From positions 1,494,171-1,558,170 of the forward strand of contig JAWPMW010000001.1 in assembly GCA_033344735.1 (NCBI GenBank): a stretch of 64,000 bases of DNA, written 5' to 3'. Of the stretch, positions 17,570-30,206 are shown in pieces. The position numbers and the translations under genes were made by a program. The notes under the pieces are model-generated. The model did no database searches, was not told the origin of the DNA, and saw only the letters and a program-made list of their open reading frames with translations. The stretch comes from Gammaproteobacteria bacterium (GTDB lineage: Bacteria > Pseudomonadota > Gammaproteobacteria > UBA4575). The stretch's first letter is position 1. Each line of letters opens with the position of its first letter.

Positions 17570-17716
17570 GCCTGACAGGCAGCGACATTAGAAATAAAGT
17601 TAGATATATGAACGGTAATTCCAATAAGGTTGACATGCGTCACATTTTACAATGACGCACAAACTCAAAATTTTTGAATACAAAGATTAGATAAGCTTGT
17701 TACTCGATATTTACAG

Positions 17717-20700
17717 CTACCATTCAATATTTTCAATGTTATCGAATGATATCTGGCTTCCATCATCAAACTGAATGACTCCAGAAACATCAGAACCCAG
17801 TTCCAGCAACTCTGCATTAATATCGTAATCAACAGCTTCACCATCGACTTCAATTGTCCATGGATTAGAAGGATCGGCAGCATTTGCGGCAATATCACTC
17901 AGATCAATGGAATCTGTCCAACTTGCCCCAGCCCCGCCATCAATCGAGTCTGAACCGTCTCCTTGCTCAAAGGTGAAGATGTCATTTCCATCACCGCCTA
18001 GCAAAGTATCATCACCAGCCCCGCCATCTAGCATGTCATCACCGGCGCCACCTTGAAGCTGATCATCTCCCGCATCTCCGAACAGCTGATCATCACCGGC
18101 ATCACCTTGTAATTGATCATTACCTTCACCGCCTGCAATATAATCAGCGCCGTCCCCACCTGAAATAACATCAGCACCATCTTTGCCAGAAATAATATTA
18201 TTGCTTGCATCACCATTAAGAGTATCTGCTCCCGCAGATCCCATAACAACGGTATCTAGCGTATCGAATGTAACATCTATAGTGTGTGACGTAGAGTTTG
18301 TATCACCTCCATCTGATTCTACAGATGTTGCAGTAACAGTTAAGGAAACAGTTCCACTTGTTGTTGCAGATGGCACAAGTTGCACATCATTTACTTCTGT
18401 CGCGTCTACAGACCACACACCCCCACCAAGATTAGTTCCCATATTTAGAGCAGCGTCTGCTGGTACACCAGAAATTTCTATAGTGAGAGATTCGGAACCA
18501 TCCGAATCAGCAAGCGCAATATTTAAATTTAAGTCAACAGGCGTCGTATCTACTATGTCGCCATTTATTTCTAAATTGTCCACCAAGAAACTTGAATCGA
18601 CTGCCTGATCATTAGTGTTCATCATTGCAAACCCAAGATCTAGTACACCACTTTCTGTTGCTGTAAATGTGAATGTATTCCAACCCGTAGACCCAGGACC
18701 ATTTAAATCAGAAGACTGCGCTAATACCTGTGGAGTGCCATTAATATTAACAATCGCAAAATCATTAAACCCATTGTTTGTATCGTTGACTGTTTCTGCA
18801 TTGACAAAATTCCAATCAAACGTAACAACATCACCTTCTTCAACAGCAATCGCTGTTTGCATTGACGATCCATCTCTTGCATTACCTGTTGATAATCCAT
18901 CAAGCGAACCTGCAGCTAATCCTAACTCAGCTTCAATTTGTCCATCTGTTGCACCATTTGCTAACATTTGCGCAACTGAAGATCCTTCGGTTGGCGCCTG
19001 TCCTCCAAAATTATTTGGATTATTTACAGTCCCCAATGTATCAACATTTCCCAAACCACCTTCGAATCCAATACTAGGATTTTGAAGATGGGTAATATCA
19101 TCCGGACCTATAATTACTGGAGCATCTGCAACTGCATCAACTGTGACATCAATTGCATTATTGTAATTCAAGGTTGTGCCATGTTCTTCAACACTAGTTT
19201 GTATACCTAAAGAAAAATCAGCATTACTATTCTCAGGCGGAGTTATTGTCAACCCAGATATATCAGACTGATCTAATGTCCAACTTCCATCTCCATTATC
19301 AGTTCCGGCTGATAACACTGCACCACCTGGAACACCACTAATCGTCACTGTAACTGTTGCACCTGGCTCAACATCAGCCAATTGAATATTCAGTGCAATA
19401 GCCGTATCTTCATCACCCGTTACATCGCCCGCGACTACCGTGGCACCTTCATTAACATCATTGACACTAATATCAAAAGTTTCAGAAGAAGTAGACCCAT
19501 CTTCAGATGTCGCTGTTACTTCAATCTGCATGGTCTGTGCATTTTCAAAGTCTATTTGACTCGGATCGTTGACTGTCACTTCACCGGTGTCCGCATCAAT
19601 ATTGAAGGCATTATTTGGATTGCTGCTTAAACTGTAGGTGACATCACTGTTCGTGCCATCGGCATCCGAAGCAAACGCGGTCACACCGACGGTTGCACCG
19701 ACCGCTGCACTTTCAGACACTTCATTCGTTGCCGTATCACTATCTGTCACTGCAGAGACATCAAACTCATCCGCATCGTTGATTGCGATGGTAAATATTT
19801 CACTCGAAGTCGATCCATCTTCACTCGTTGCCGTCACTTCAATTTGCATCGACGCACTGTTCTCAAAATCCAACTGACTTGGATCGTTGACCGTCACTTC
19901 ACCGGTATCGGCATCAATCGCAAACGCATTGTTAGGATTTGAACTTAAACTGTACGTGACATCACTGTTGGTACCGTCTTGGTCTTCCGCAAATGCGGTC
20001 ACACCGACACTCGCACCGACTGCTGCACTTTCTGAAACTTCGTTCGTCGCAGTATCACTGTCAGTGACTGCGCTGACATCAAATTCATCCGCATCATTGA
20101 TCGCAATGTTGAATGTCTCACTTGACGTCGACCCGTCTTCTGATGTGGCAGTGACTTCGATTTGCATCGATGCACTGTTTTCAAAATCCAACTGACTTGG
20201 ATCATTGACCGTCACTTCACCGGTGTCGGCATCAATAGAGAACGCATTGTTAGGATTACTTGATAATGAATAGGTCACATCACTGTTCGTGCCATCGGCA
20301 TCCGAAGCAAACGCAGTGACTCCAACAGTTGCACCGACTGCTGCACTTTCTGACACTTCATTCGTCGCAGTATCACTGTCGGTGACAGCAGATACATCGA
20401 ACTCATCCGCATCATTAATGGCGATGTTAAAGGTTTCTGAAGACGCGGATCCGTCTTCACTTGTGGCGGTCACTTCGATTTGCATCGACGCACTGTTCTC
20501 AAAATCTAATTGGCTCGGATCATTCACTGTGACTTCACCCGTGTCCGCATCAATAGAGAATGCATTGTTAGGATTTGAACTTAAACTGTACGTGACATCA
20601 CTGTTGGTACCGTCTTGGTCTTCCGCAAAGGCGGTCACACCGACGGTTGCACCGACTGCTGCACTTTCTGACACTTCGTTCGTTGCCGTATCACTATCTG

Positions 20701-23700
20701 TCACTGCAGAGACATCAAACTCATCCGCATCGTTGATTGCGATGGTAAATATTTCACTCGAAGTCGATCCATCTTCACTCGTTGCCGTCACTTCAATTTG
20801 CATCGACGCACTGTTCTCAAAATCCAACTGACTTGGATCGTTGACCGTCACTTCACCGGTGTCGGCATCAATAGAGAATGCATTGTTAGGATTGCTACTT
20901 AAACTGTACGTGACATCACTGTTGGTACCGTCTTGGTCTTCCGCAAATGCGGTCACACCGACACTCGCACCGACTGCTGCACTTTCTGAAACTTCGTTCG
21001 TCGCAGTATCACTGTCAGTGACTGCGCTGACATCAAATTCATCCGCATCATTGATCGCAATGTTGAATGTCTCACTTGACGTCGACCCGTCTTCTGATGT
21101 GGCAGTGACTTCGATTTGCATCGATGCACTGTTTTCAAAATCCAATTGACTCGGATCATTCACTGTGACTTCACCGGTATCCGCATCAATTGAGAATGCA
21201 TTGTTAGGATTGCTACTTAAACTGTAAGTGATATCACTGTTGGTGCCATCAGCATCACTCGCAAACGCGGTGACACCCACACTTGCACCCACACTGGCGG
21301 ATTCGCTGACTTCATTCGTCGCCGTATCAGTATCTGTCACCGCAGAGACATCAAACTCATCGGCGTCATTGATTGCGATGTTGAAGGTTTCTAAAGATGT
21401 ACTGCCATCTTCGGATGTCGCCGTGACTTCGATTTGCATCGACGCACTGTTCTCAAAGTCGAGCTGACTCGGATCGTTGACCGTCACTTCACCGGTATCG
21501 GCATCAATCGCAAACGCATTGTTAGGATTTGAACTTAAACTGTACGTGACATCACTGTTGGTACCGTCTTGGTCTTCCGCAAATGCGGTCACACCGACAC
21601 TCGCACCGACTGCTGCACTTTCTGAAACTTCGTTCGTCGCAGTATCACTGTCAGTGACTGCGCTGACATCAAACTCGTCCGCATCATTGATTGCGATGTT
21701 GAAGGTTTCTAAAGATGTACTGCCATCTTCTGATGTGGCCGTAACTTCGATTTGCATCGACGCACTGTTCTCAAAATCCAACTGACTTGGATCGTTGACC
21801 GTGACTTCACCAGTATCTTCGTCAATACTGAACGCATTACCCGGGTTCGAACTTAAACTGTACGTGACATCACTGTTAGTACCGTCTTGGTCTTCTGCAA
21901 ACGCCGTGACTCCGACGGTGGCACCGACCGCTGCAGACTCACTCACTTCATTCGTTGCCGTATCTGTATCCGTCACCGCAGAGACATCGAACTCGTCGGC
22001 ATCGTTGATTGAAATATTAAACTGACCTACTGAAGTACTACCATCATCCGATGTAGCAGTGACTTCGATCTGCATACTTTGCGCATTCTCAAAGTTCAGC
22101 TGACTCGGATCGTTGACCGTCACTTCACCCGTGTCTTCGTCAATCGCGAAGGCATTGTTTGGATTACTTGATAATGTGTACGTGACATCACTGTTCGTAC
22201 CATCTAAATCTTCCGCAAACGCAGTGACACCCACACTTGCACCAGCTACCGCTGACTCACTCACCTCATTGGTGGCTGTGTCAGAATCAGTCACTGCTGA
22301 CACATCGAACTCGTCCGCATCGTTAATCGCAATGTTAAAGGTTTCTGATGATGTACTTCCGTCATCACTCGTCGCTGTCACTTCAATCTGCATGCTTTGT
22401 GCATTCTCAAAGTTCAGCTGACTTGGATCATTCACCGTCACTTCACCGGTGTCTGCATCAATACTGAATGCATTGCCCGGGTTCGAACTTAAACTGTAGG
22501 TGACATCACTGTTCGTACCATCTAAATCTTCAGCAAACGCCGTCACACCCACTGTGGCACCTGTCGTTGCACTTTCCGAGACTTCATTATCTGTTCCATC
22601 ACTATCAGTGACAGCGGACACATCGAACTCGTCCGCATCGTTGATGGCAATGTTAAAGGTTTCACTTGATGTCGAGCCATCTTCTGATGTCGCTGTCACT
22701 TCGATCTGCATGCTTTGTGCATTCTCAAAGTTCAGCTGACTTGGATCATTCACCGTCACTTCACCGGTGTCTGCATCAATACTGAATGCATTGTTTGGAT
22801 TACTTGATAATGTGTACGTGACATCACTGTTCGTACCATCTAAATCTTCCGCAAACGCCGTCACACCCACACTTGCACCAGCTACCGCTGACTCACTCAC
22901 CTCATTGGTGGCTGTGTCAGAATCAGTCACTGCTGACACATCGAACTCGTCCGCATCGTTGATGGCAATGTTGAACGTCTCTGAAGACGTGGATCCGTCA
23001 TCACTCGTCGCTGTCACTTCGATCTGCATGCTTTGTGCATTCTCAAAGTTCAGCTGACTTGGATCATTCACCGTCACTTCACCGGTGTCTGCATCAATAC
23101 TGAATGCATTGTTTGGATTACTTGATAATGTGTACGTGACATCACTGTTCGTACCATCTAAATCTTCCGCAAACGCAGTGACACCCACTGTGGCACCTGT
23201 CGTTGCACTTTCCGAGACTTCATTATCTGTTCCATCACTATCAGTGACAGCGGACACATCGAACTCATTCGCATCGTTGATGGCAATGTTGAACGTCTCT
23301 GAAGACGTGGATCCGTCATCACTCGTCGCTGTCACTTCGATCTGCATGCTTTGTGCATTCTCAAAGTTCAGCTGACTTGGATCATAAACAGTGACCACAC
23401 CAGTATCTGCATTAATACTGAAAGCATTGTCAGGATTACTACTTAAACTGTAGGTGACAGAATCAGACCCATCATCATCACTGGCAAATGCGGTCACACC
23501 TACAACCACACCAATTGAAGCTGCCTCACTCACCTCATTCGCAGCATTGTCATTATCCGTGATAACACTAATATTAAATTCACTATTATCATCATTTATA
23601 GAAACAGCGTACGTTTCACTACTGCTAGAGCCATCAGTTGACGTGGCTGTTACTTCAATATCCATTGTTGTCGAAGTTTCATAGTCTATGCCATCTGGAT

Positions 23701-26700
23701 TTGCAACCGTCACTTCTCCTGTAATTTCATTGATTGCAAATGCATTATTAGGATTATTAGTCAAACTATAAGTAACTGTATCACTTGAGTCTGCATCTGT
23801 TGCAAACGCTGTGACCCCAACTGAATCACCTATACTTGCTGATTCACTTACAGAATCTATAGCACTATTAATATCATTTACTGCACTGACATCAAACTCG
23901 TCCGCATCGTTGATGGCAATGTTAAAGGTTTCTGATGAGGTACTTCCGTCATCACTCGTCGCTGTCACTTCGATCTGCATGGTCTGCGCATTCTCAAAGT
24001 CTAATGCACTTGGATCATTCACCGTCACTTCGCCGGTGTCTTCATCGATCGTGAAGGCATTGCCTGGATTAGTTGATAATGTGTAAGTGACATCATTGGT
24101 GGTGCCATCCAGATCTTCCGCAAACGCCGTCACGCCGACACTCGCACCAGCTACCGCAGACTCACTGACTTCATTCGTTGCTGCATCACTGTCGGTGACT
24201 GCGGATACATCAAATTCATTCGCATCGTTGATGGCAATGTTAAAGGTTTCACTTGATGTCGAGCCATCTTCTGATGTCGCTGTCACTTCGATCTGCATGC
24301 TTTGTGCATTCTCAAAGTTCAGCTGACTCGGATCGTTGACCGTCACTTCACCCGTGTCTGCATCAATACTGAATGCATTGCCCGGGTTCGAACTTAAACT
24401 GTAGGTGACATCACTGTTCGTACCATCTAAATCTTCAGCAAACGCAGTGACACCCACACTTGCACCAGCTACCGCTGACTCACTCACCTCATTGGTGGCT
24501 GTGTCAGAATCAGTCACTGCTGACACATCGAACTCGTCCGCATCGTTGATGGCAATGTTAAAGGTTTCACTTGATGTCGAGCCATCTTCTGATGTCGCTG
24601 TCACTTCGATCTGCATGCTTTGTGCATTCTCAAAGTTCAGCTGACTTGGATCATTCACCGTCACTTCACCGGTGTTTTCATCAATTGCAAAAGCATTATT
24701 CGGATTTGAACTTAAACTATAGGTGATGGTATCCCCCGTATCTGCATCACTTGCAAATGCAGTTATTCCTACAGTATCACCAACACTTGCTGACTCAGCG
24801 ATCTCATTAGTTGAAGCATCTGAATCAGTCACTGCACTGACAGAAAATTCATTTGAGTCATCTAATACAGTAACAACTAAGTCTTGTGTTATTGATAATC
24901 CACCTGAATCAGTAGATGTAACTGTCACTGTTATTGTGCCAGCATCTTCATAATTCAAGCTTTGCCCGTCTTTAAGTTTCAACAATGGATTTCCATTGCC
25001 ATCATCTCCAATTTCAAAGCGAGCATCACTAACAGTATACGTATGACTGTCGACAACATCAGGATCACTAGTATGAAGCATCCCTACTATAGCTCCATCG
25101 TCGTTTTCATTAATGACAATCGAACTTAAAACAGAATCAACATCTGAATCAGCAAATACTTTCAACCCAGGATCATGAATTGCTCCTTGAAAGTCTCCGC
25201 CAATTCTTCCTTGACTGGAATTTCCAGCAATATTCCCTACACCAAAAGCATTTCCTCCATCCCAATCTGTATCTGTCCAACCCGACTGACTTGCAACTGT
25301 GCTATTGGCAATCGTCATTTCTTCTATATGCAAGGTATCAGACATCAACAATACTAAACTGTCATCATCTTTACTGACTCCCAATGCAAAATTGTAGGCA
25401 GTGTTTTCTTCAATCGGTGCTGACAGTTCTAAATCATTGCCACTGCCTGCAAAAACTTTAATCATTCCTTCGTCGATTACTACATTTAAGCCCGTACCAC
25501 TGCCACCTGTCTCAAATAAAGTTTGCGCACTAGAAATATCATCTGAAGTTGTAAATGACATAACAAATACATTGTTTCCAGTTTCAAGACCAAGAGCACT
25601 AACACTTGTTCCAACATGTCCATCTGCAGCAATTGCATCTGCACCTGCTGGACATAAACCAATCTCAATAGGTGCATCATTGATATCATTTACGAGAATA
25701 TTGAAGTCTTCAGTTGTTGATAAACCGCCTGAATCTGTTGAAGTAACCGTTACAGACAACATAGACTCAGACTCATAATCCAGAGTTACCCCATCTTTTA
25801 ACTTAAGCTGTCTATTCCCACTGCCATCTTCAACAACTTCAAAGCGTGCATCATCAACTGTATAACTATGGCTATCACCTGCATCTACATCTGCTGTTGA
25901 TAAATTACCAACGATTGCCCCATCAGTGTTTTCATCAACAATCGCATCAATTGTAGTAAGTACATCTGTTAATTCAGAATTTGCATATACATTTAAACCA
26001 GAATCATTTATAGATCCTTGAAAATCTCCGCCAACATTTCCCTGACTCGATCCACCACCGACTTGACCTACTCCTATGTGATTACCGCCATCCCAATCAG
26101 TATCTGTCCAATTTGTTTGACTATCTGCCAAACTATTTTCAACTGTCATTTCCGCAAGTGGCAAGGAATCCGATAACAACATTGTCAAACTGTCATCTGA
26201 CTTATTTACCTCTAGTGCAAAGTTATAAGACGTGTTCCCATTAATTGGCACGCTTAGCTCTAAATCGTTTCCACCACCCGCAAATACTTTTAGCATCCCT
26301 TGGTCTATCACCACATTTAAACCAGTGCCACTTCCACCCGTCTCAAATAATGTTTGAGAACTACTTACATCAACTGCAGTGTCAAAAGACAAAGTAAATA
26401 CATTGCTACCGGTCTCCAACCCCCGATCTTGAATGCTATTTGCACTCACAAAGCCATCACCTGCGGTAAAATCAGCAGCAGGCAAATCAGATGAACCAGG
26501 TACATTTTGCGGATCCAGTGTAATGTCTGTTGGCGCTTCATTAATATCGTTAACATTAATATCGAATACTTGTGACACAGTTAATCCGCCAGAATCTGTA
26601 GATGTTATTGTGACAGCAATAGATTCTTCAGCCTCGTGATTAAGCTGCTCGCCATCTTTCAACTTAAGCTGCATATTGCCGCTACCGTCATCAATAATTT

Positions 26701-27646
26701 CAAAGCGTGCATCATCAACAGAATAGGTATGCGAATCTCCCGCATCTACATCACTTGTTGACATATTACCAATGACTGCTCCATCAGAATTCTCATTGAC
26801 AGCTGAATTAGAAACAGACATTTCGACTGGGCCATCATTTGAGCCCGTGACAGTGATTACCATTTCCGCTGTATCAGTGGCACCACTCTCATCTTGAACT
26901 TGATAAGTAAATGTAACGTCTTGCGAGTCACCCTCTGCAAGCGTTTGAAAGTCTTCACCTGGAATAAAACTATATGAGCCATCTGGATTGATTGTTACTG
27001 ATCCAGATGATGGCTGGGCAACTACACTGAAAGTAAGTGCATCATTATCATCATCTTGAGCAATTAACTGCCCGTTATAAACATTATCTTCGTCAGTAGT
27101 AGCACTTGAATTAAAGGCTTCTGGTGCAGTGTTAGAGTTATCAGGCGAAAATAAGTTTTCTTCTTCGATTTGATCATCAATATCTATAGGTTGAAATGCA
27201 CTGTTACTCGCACTTCCATTTGTATTCTGATTATCTAAATTTTGAACGCTCGCAGTTTCACTTTCTGCAACATCAACTTTATTTGCGTCTTGAGATTGAC
27301 CTTGTTGAATATTTGTCTGACGAGAAATTGATTCATCATTATTACTTTCTGGTTCCGCTGAATATATTGCAGATTCTTCAACAATAATATTGTTTTGCGA
27401 ATCCTCAACCAGCGCTTCTTTAGAGAGATCTTCAAATTCTTGCGCCTGCTTTTCTATAGGCACCTGCTGATCAACACCCTCATCATCAGGAAATTCATTC
27501 ACTTCCATTTGGATGTTTTGTTTGAAATGTTCTTCTCGAACCTCAGGGCCTGACAATGATTCATTGGTTTTTGCCTTACCCAGAGCATCTTCATCACCCT
27601 CTACAGGTATTACCGAATCAGAAATATTCCCTTTATCATCAGCCAT
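17717..27646 (-). CDS. Giant type I secreted adhesin, cadherin-like repeats with RTX C-terminus
   Basis: 3,309 residues, predicted extracellular. In order: acidic low-complexity head without a secretion signal peptide (1 to ~185); a VCBS/cadherin-like domain (~185-270); three 'ENSDGAVIGNMSTSDVDAGD'-type cadherin-like domains separated by two LamG-like domains (~390-553 and ~669-832); 17 repeats of about 106 residues (~932-2733), each holding FDVSAV, VGVTAFA, NAF, DTGEVTV and INDAD; a jelly-roll-like segment (~2850-3030); another Ig-like domain; ten RTX nonapeptides of the GGxGxD type (~3136-3235); and a C-terminal secretion signal shared with the mini-substrate. Acidic calcium-binding repeats suggest a stiff Ca-dependent filament for surface attachment or biofilm. 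No LapA-like dialanine retention module or LapG/LapD gene was seen, so it may be fully released or held another way. ATG has a GAGGAG ribosome binding site. Confidence 0.92.
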   Translation of the reverse strand: MADDKGNISDSVIPVEGDEDALGKAKTNESLSGPEVREEHFKQNIQMEVNEFPDDEGVDQQVPIEKQAQEFEDLSKEALVEDSQNNIIVEESAIYSAEPESNNDESISRQTNIQQGQSQDANKVDVAESETASVQNLDNQNTNGSASNSAFQPIDIDDQIEEENLFSPDNSNTAPEAFNSSATTDEDNVYNGQLIAQDDDNDALTFSVVAQPSSGSVTINPDGSYSFIPGEDFQTLAEGDSQDVTFTYQVQDESGATDTAEMVITVTGSNDGPVEMSVSNSAVNENSDGAVIGNMSTSDVDAGDSHTYSVDDARFEIIDDGSGNMQLKLKDGEQLNHEAEESIAVTITSTDSGGLTVSQVFDINVNDINEAPTDITLDPQNVPGSSDLPAADFTAGDGFVSANSIQDRGLETGSNVFTLSFDTAVDVSSSQTLFETGGSGTGLNVVIDQGMLKVFAGGGNDLELSVPINGNTSYNFALEVNKSDDSLTMLLSDSLPLAEMTVENSLADSQTNWTDTDWDGGNHIGVGQVGGGSSQGNVGGDFQGSINDSGLNVYANSELTDVLTTIDAIVDENTDGAIVGNLSTADVDAGDSHSYTVDDARFEVVEDGSGNRQLKLKDGVTLDYESESMLSVTVTSTDSGGLSTTEDFNILVNDINDAPIEIGLCPAGADAIAADGHVGTSVSALGLETGNNVFVMSFTTSDDISSAQTLFETGGSGTGLNVVIDEGMIKVFAGSGNDLELSAPIEENTAYNFALGVSKDDDSLVLLMSDTLHIEEMTIANSTVASQSGWTDTDWDGGNAFGVGNIAGNSSQGRIGGDFQGAIHDPGLKVFADSDVDSVLSSIVINENDDGAIVGMLHTSDPDVVDSHTYTVSDARFEIGDDGNGNPLLKLKDGQSLNYEDAGTITVTVTSTDSGGLSITQDLVVTVLDDSNEFSVSAVTDSDASTNEIAESASVGDTVGITAFASDADTGDTITYSLSSNPNNAFAIDENTGEVTVNDPSQLNFENAQSMQIEVTATSEDGSTSSETFNIAINDADEFDVSAVTDSDTATNEVSESAVAGASVGVTAFAEDLDGTNSDVTYSLSSNPGNAFSIDADTGEVTVNDPSQLNFENAQSMQIEVTATSEDGSTSSETFNIAINDANEFDVSAVTDSDAATNEVSESAVAGASVGVTAFAEDLDGTTNDVTYTLSTNPGNAFTIDEDTGEVTVNDPSALDFENAQTMQIEVTATSDDGSTSSETFNIAINDADEFDVSAVNDINSAIDSVSESASIGDSVGVTAFATDADSSDTVTYSLTNNPNNAFAINEITGEVTVANPDGIDYETSTTMDIEVTATSTDGSSSSETYAVSINDDNSEFNISVITDNDNAANEVSEAASIGVVVGVTAFASDDDGSDSVTYSLSSNPDNAFSINADTGVVTVYDPSQLNFENAQSMQIEVTATSDDGSTSSETFNIAINDANEFDVSAVTDSDGTDNEVSESATTGATVGVTAFAEDLDGTNSDVTYTLSSNPNNAFSIDADTGEVTVNDPSQLNFENAQSMQIEVTATSDDGSTSSETFNIAINDADEFDVSAVTDSDTATNEVSESAVAGASVGVTAFAEDLDGTNSDVTYTLSSNPNNAFSIDADTGEVTVNDPSQLNFENAQSMQIEVTATSEDGSTSSETFNIAINDADEFDVSAVTDSDGTDNEVSESATTGATVGVTAFAEDLDGTNSDVTYSLSSNPGNAFSIDADTGEVTVNDPSQLNFENAQSMQIEVTATSDDGSTSSETFNIAINDADEFDVSAVTDSDTATNEVSESAVAGASVGVTAFAEDLDGTNSDVTYTLSSNPNNAFAIDEDTGEVTVNDPSQLNFENAQSMQIEVTATSDDGSTSVGQFNISINDADEFDVSAVTDTDTATNEVSESAAVGATVGVTAFAEDQDGTNSDVTYSLSSNPGNAFSIDEDTGEVTVNDPSQLDFENSASMQIEVTATSEDGSTSLETFNIAINDADEFDVSAVTDSDTATNEVSESAAVGASVGVTAFAEDQDGTNSDVTYSLSSNPNNAFAIDADTGEVTVNDPSQLDFENSASMQIEVTATSEDGSTSLETFNIAINDADEFDVSAVTDTDTATNEVSESASVGASVGVTAFASDADGTNSDITYSLSSNPNNAFSIDADTGEVTVNDPSQLDFENSASMQIEVTATSEDGSTSSETFNIAINDADEFDVSAVTDSDTATNEVSESAAVGASVGVTAFAEDQDGTNSDVTYSLSSNPNNAFSIDADTGEVTVNDPSQLDFENSASMQIEVTATSEDGSTSSEIFTIAINDADEFDVSAVTDSDTATNEVSESAAVGATVGVTAFAEDQDGTNSDVTYSLSSNPNNAFSIDADTGEVTVNDPSQLDFENSASMQIEVTATSEDGSASSETFNIAINDADEFDVSAVTDSDTATNEVSESAAVGATVGVTAFASDADGTNSDVTYSLSSNPNNAFSIDADTGEVTVNDPSQLDFENSASMQIEVTATSEDGSTSSETFNIAINDADEFDVSAVTDSDTATNEVSESAAVGASVGVTAFAEDQDGTNSDVTYSLSSNPNNAFAIDADTGEVTVNDPSQLDFENSASMQIEVTATSEDGSTSSEIFTIAINDADEFDVSAVTDSDTATNEVSESAAVGATVGVTAFASDADGTNSDVTYSLSSNPNNAFNIDADTGEVTVNDPSQIDFENAQTMQIEVTATSEDGSTSSETFDISVNDVNEGATVVAGDVTGDEDTAIALNIQLADVEPGATVTVTISGVPGGAVLSAGTDNGDGSWTLDQSDISGLTITPPENSNADFSLGIQTSVEEHGTTLNYNNAIDVTVDAVADAPVIIGPDDITHLQNPSIGFEGGLGNVDTLGTVNNPNNFGGQAPTEGSSVAQMLANGATDGQIEAELGLAAGSLDGLSTGNARDGSSMQTAIAVEEGDVVTFDWNFVNAETVNDTNNGFNDFAIVNINGTPQVLAQSSDLNGPGSTGWNTFTFTATESGVLDLGFAMMNTNDQAVDSSFLVDNLEINGDIVDTTPVDLNLNIALADSDGSESLTIEISGVPADAALNMGTNLGGGVWSVDATEVNDVQLVPSATTSGTVSLTVTATSVESDGGDTNSTSHTIDVTFDTLDTVVMGSAGADTLNGDASNNIISGKDGADVISGGDGADYIAGGEGNDQLQGDAGDDQLFGDAGDDQLQGGAGDDMLDGGAGDDTLLGGDGNDIFTFEQGDGSDSIDGGAGASWTDSIDLSDIAANAADPSNPWTIEVDGEAVDYDINAELLELGSDVSGVIQFDDGSQISFDNIENIEW
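19451..24850 (-). repeat. Tandem array, 17 units of about 318 bp inside the adhesin gene
   Basis: Coding repeat with a 106-codon period, seen as the residue string FDVSAVTDSD recurring 17 times. The units nearest the N-terminus (1, 4 and 5) are the most divergent. Some copies match better three units (954 bp) apart than with their neighbours: 19707-19905 and 20661-20859 are almost identical. Units 6/8 and 7/9 alternate with a 636-bp period. This points to block duplications by recombination. The array is coding sequence, not CRISPR. Confidence 0.93.
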
Positions 27647-28116
27647 TTGTCGCTCCTCGACATTACAGATTTAATGAGCACACGCTCCCATTAGCTGTAT
27701 CGACAGGCTAAACAAATACTTTAGGTGCAGCTGGACAGGTATAAGCGGTTTAATTTAGATTATGTGAAGGAATTCACACTGCAGATGTATAACAAATAGA
27801 TTAAAGCTGTGAGTCCGTTTCAATAAATATACTAAGGACATTCTTAAATTTAATTTTTATTTCGCGATCAAGCTAAGAGACAAGGCGCTCTATTTCTTCT
27901 GTTCGCATAGGATCAGAAAACTATACGCTTAAGTTTACCAGTATATAATCTGGCGCCATATGCATTGTGAGCACTTTATTCAGCTTTTGTACACCACGCG
28001 TCTGGTGCGATACTCCTCGAATTCCATGTACAACTTGTTGCATTACAACAAAAAAATCCAGGACCTTTACTTTCTTATGATGAATCCACCATAATTTACA
28101 AATAGTTTAAAATTAG
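27647..28116 (-). other. Adhesin upstream region (470 bp)
   Basis: Gap between the adhesin start and the end of thiC, both minus strand. It holds the shared leader block (27682-27702) and an AT-rich stretch that should contain the adhesin promoter, though I cannot assign -35/-10 boxes. A plus-strand frame of 44 codons from the ATG at 27959 has no ribosome binding site and looks random. No terminator is clear after thiC. Confidence 0.5.
27682..27702 (-). promoter_or_regulatory. Shared leader block, copy 2 (adhesin gene)
   Basis: Same 21-bp block as 17549-17569 with one base changed (G for A at position 13), 36 bp from the adhesin start codon. Near-identical spacing in two non-coding leaders suggests function or recent common origin. 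Confidence 0.6.
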
Positions 28117-30042
<1,926 letters not shown>

Positions 30043-30051
30043 TTAATTTTG

Positions 30052-30079
30052 AATATAACCTGTATTCAACACATTGCAA
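30052..30079 (-). promoter_or_regulatory. Candidate thiC promoter
   Basis: On the minus strand TTGCAA (30079-30074) and TATATT (30057-30052) are 16 nt apart. Transcription would begin near 30045, about 35 nt before the thiC ATG. Moderate match only. Confidence 0.35.
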
Positions 30080-30206
30080 TACTTAAATAACCCGTGCAAA
30101 TACTATTCAGATAATGCTTTTTGTATGAAATTACCTAGCAAACCGCTTGCTATTATTAATGTTAGCACCGTAGAGTGTTAGTTATTTACTCGACCACATA
30201 ATTATT

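Noticed and set aside
18183-19085. Plus-strand frames opposite the adhesin C-terminus
   Set aside because: They mirror the acidic RTX and Ig-like coding sequence and have no independent support.
19451-24850. Possible CRISPR array from the long tandem repeat
   Set aside because: Units are about 318 bp, coding and without unique spacers; no cas genes are present.
19638-24953. Many plus-strand open frames repeating MTVTSPVS and VTPTLAP inside the adhesin array
   Set aside because: They are antisense readings of the 318-bp coding repeat. They lack ribosome binding sites and recur with the repeat period.
27959-28093. Plus-strand frame of 44 codons downstream of thiC
   Set aside because: No ribosome binding site, random-looking composition, and it is antisense to the thiC 3' region.
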